From Leucobacter tardus (GTDB taxonomy: Bacteria > Actinomycetota > Actinomycetes > Actinomycetales > Microbacteriaceae), in NCBI RefSeq assembly GCF_017583045.1, contig NZ_JAGFBF010000001.1:186001-250000 (forward strand): 64,000 bases of DNA, written 5' to 3'. The notes beneath the pieces were generated by a model. That model was not told where the DNA came from and did not search any database. It saw nothing but the letters and a program-made list of their open reading frames with translations. A program made the position numbers and the translations under genes. Shown one piece after another: positions 62,383 to 64,000 of the stretch. Every line of letters starts with the position of its first letter. Positions within the stretch are counted from its first letter, which is position 1.

Positions 62383-63093
62383 CTACCTGACGGCGGTGCG
62401 CCGCATGCACGCCCACGTACCGAGCATCGCCACGGCGGCGATGACCACGGCGACGAGAGCGACGCGCGGGCGGGTGATCGCCGCCACGATCTCGCCGATC
62501 TGCGGCACCACGATGAGCAGCGCGATCACGAGCACGAGGGCGACGGCGAGGGCGACGATGGTCGGGCCCTTGGCACCGAACCTGACCCAGACCGCGCCGA
62601 AGGCGCCGCCGACGCTGAGCGCGACGAGGGTGCCCAGGAAGACGGCGGGAATGAGGACGCCGAAGCTGCCGTTGCCGAACGCGACGTTGTCGAGCGCGTA
62701 CGCGCCGAAGAACCAGTGGTCCGTCGCCAGCTCGAGCGCGAGCAGCGCGGTCATGATGATCGTGACGTAGGCCGCGATCGCCACATTGGCGAGTGCGGTG
62801 CCCAGCACGTACGCACGGCGCGACGAGCCGAGCGCGAGCGCGTAGGGGAAGGTCGTGGCGACCGCCTGGACGCCGAAGTACACGAGGAAGCCCGGCAGCG
62901 ACCAGACCATCCCCAGATTCTGCCGCGCGCCGTCCGCGTACTCGGCGCTGGCGGGGTCGAGTCCGGCGCGCATGAGGATCGCGGCGATGATCCAGGTGAC
63001 GACCAGCACGAGGCCCACGATGAGCAGCGGCGTCCCGAGTGAGACGAGCGGTTTCACGAAGTGCAGGCGGGTGACGTTGAGCGTGCGATGCAT
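62383..63093 (-). CDS. ABC transporter permease
   Basis: 236 residues with six hydrophobic helices (about 18-42, 62-84, 98-125, 145-170, 180-203, 208-230). No soluble domain or family motif stronger than the ABC-2-like arrangement is evident. It begins two bases after the stop of the ATPase gene, starting at ATG 63093; the frame is open further upstream but overlaps the ATPase gene. Together they form a YtrB-like two-gene transporter, a type often linked to antibiotic or envelope stress. Confidence 0.85.
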   Translation of the reverse strand: MHRTLNVTRLHFVKPLVSLGTPLLIVGLVLVVTWIIAAILMRAGLDPASAEYADGARQNLGMVWSLPGFLVYFGVQAVATTFPYALALGSSRRAYVLGTALANVAIAAYVTIIMTALLALELATDHWFFGAYALDNVAFGNGSFGVLIPAVFLGTLVALSVGGAFGAVWVRFGAKGPTIVALAVALVLVIALLIVVPQIGEIVAAITRPRVALVAVVIAAVAMLGTWACMRRTAVR

Positions 63094-63095
63094 GA

Positions 63096-64000
63096 TCAGG
63101 CTCCGTTCGGTGCGGATGCGGGAGTGGAGGCGGTCGGGGCCGCGAGGTCGTCGGGGCGGTGCTCGGCGTCGGCGGCGTCGAATCCGTAGGCGGCGACGAG
63201 TTCTTGCAGGCTGACGGAGGAGCACTCGACGGCGAGATCGTGCGCGCGCTCGCGATCCTCGGCGGTGAGTCGCCCCTCGACGACGGCGGTGGCGAGCCCG
63301 CCGATGCGATGGCGACTGAGCACCCGGGCGTTCGCGGTGTACTCGGCGACCGCGTCGGTCTTGCCCGAGACCTGATGCGCTGTCCCTCGAAGGTCATCGA
63401 TCGCCGCGTCCTGCACCACCTTGCCGTTGTCGAGCACGATCACATGCTCGAGCAGGCGATCCATCTCATCGATGAGGTGGGTGGAGAGCACGATGGTGCG
63501 CGGGTACTCGGCGTAGTCGCGCAGCAGCACATCGTAGAAACGGGTGCGCGCCGTCGCATCGAGGCCGAGGTAGGGCTCGTCGAAGAACGTGACCGGCGCG
63601 CGGGAGGCGAGGCCGATCACGATGCCGAGCGACGAGAACTGACCGCGCGAGAACTTCTTGATGACGACCTTCTGCGGGATGCGGAAGGCATCGAGGAGTT
63701 CATCGGCGAGCGCCTGATCCCAGTTCGGGTAGAACATGCGCGCTGCGCGCAGCGCGTGCTTGGCGCGGTAGTCGTCGGGGTAGCGCTGATTGTCGCGGAT
63801 GAAGCACATCTGCTCCAGAGTCTCCGCGCGTTCGAAGGGCCGTTCCCCGAACACCCTGACGTCGCCGGAGGTCGGGCGATCCTGCGCGGTGACAAGCGAC
63901 ATGAACGTGGTCTTGCCCGCACCGTTGCGGCCGAGCAGACCGGTGATCGTGTTCTGCCTGATCTGCAGGTTCACATCGTCGAGTGCCGGCGTACCGCGGT
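63096..64000 (-). CDS. ABC transporter ATP-binding protein, 5' end outside window
   Basis: The frame is open to the window edge: codons before the first GTG (63974) read ...TPALDDVNLQI, as in complete ATPases, so the start lies beyond 64000. Visible features: Walker A GRNGAGKTT, signature FSRGQFSSLGIVIGLAS (a degenerate form of LSGGQ, with Arg), Walker B VTFFDEPYLGLD and the H-loop LSTHLIDEM. The last ~70 residues form an extension rich in Asp, Ala and Thr. Such signatures are usual for YtrB-type ATPases; a GntR-type regulator would be expected just upstream. Confidence 0.92.
   Translation of the reverse strand, partial: RGTPALDDVNLQIRQNTITGLLGRNGAGKTTFMSLVTAQDRPTSGDVRVFGERPFERAETLEQMCFIRDNQRYPDDYRAKHALRAARMFYPNWDQALADELLDAFRIPQKVVIKKFSRGQFSSLGIVIGLASRAPVTFFDEPYLGLDATARTRFYDVLLRDYAEYPRTIVLSTHLIDEMDRLLEHVIVLDNGKVVQDAAIDDLRGTAHQVSGKTDAVAEYTANARVLSRHRIGGLATAVVEGRLTAEDRERAHDLAVECSSVSLQELVAAYGFDAADAEHRPDDLAAPTASTPASAPNGA

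Overview
The window is about 70% GC with dense, often four-base-overlapping genes, many GTG starts, promoters abutting start codons and a class Ib NrdHIEF ribonucleotide reductase. Together with two tandem small proteins of a type I associate with Microbacteriaceae, this points to an actinobacterium of that family, perhaps Leucobacter-like. The family call is inference from gene content. No rRNA, tRNA, CRISPR array, transposase or prophage gene was found.

Layout. 0-12.4 kb (- strand): one tightly coupled envelope operon encoding a Ser/Thr kinase with a C-terminal membrane anchor, a 2009-residue anchored Ig/FN3 repeat protein, a MoxR AAA+ ATPase, a DUF58 protein, a membrane transglutaminase-fold protein whose expected catalytic Cys is Asp, and a small membrane protein. 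12.7-14.5 kb: rplK-rplA and a divergent zinc-ribbon protein. 14.6-23.6 kb: a catabolic cluster (two M20-type hydrolases, cupin, YtcJ-type amidohydrolase, ThDP enzyme, MHS transporter) facing a PucR-type regulator. 23.6-28.6 kb: TspO, a GlsB-like protein, and a second YtcJ-type amidohydrolase with an APC transporter and a divergent TetR. 28.6-31.7 kb: a family-A polymerase-like protein and a Fic/winged-helix protein whose start codon abuts a 20-bp perfect palindrome. 31.8-35.7 kb: nrdHIEF behind a pair of NrdR-box-like sites. 36-45.4 kb: housekeeping and miscellaneous genes (rlmH, DUF7882 pair, aminotransferase, asnB-like, SDR, thiamine-binding protein, DHA2 exporter, xth, trpS).

45.4-46.8 kb is a small island: a DUF559 (Vsr-like) nuclease gene between two homologous ~50-bp palindromic elements in the same orientation, with three 25-bp tandem repeats just upstream. 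46.8-55.1 kb is an oxidative catabolic locus: a BCCT transporter and a SnoaL-flavin reductase fusion read one way; a GntR/FCD regulator, two AA_synth paralogues, an alpha/beta hydrolase, an aldehyde dehydrogenase, a tautomerase and a luciferase-like monooxygenase read the other. The facing promoters have near-consensus -35/-10 boxes placed so that both mRNAs should be leaderless. 55.2-59.3 kb is an FMN-riboswitch-controlled ribD-ribE-ribBA-ribH operon, directly after the flavin-consuming locus. 59.3-64 kb holds an ABC exporter, an acyltransferase and a two-gene ABC transporter that runs off the right edge.

The strongest candidates for something undescribed are the palindrome-flanked DUF559 unit and the AA_synth/monooxygenase pathway. 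Both rest on visible sequence; their functions are inference.
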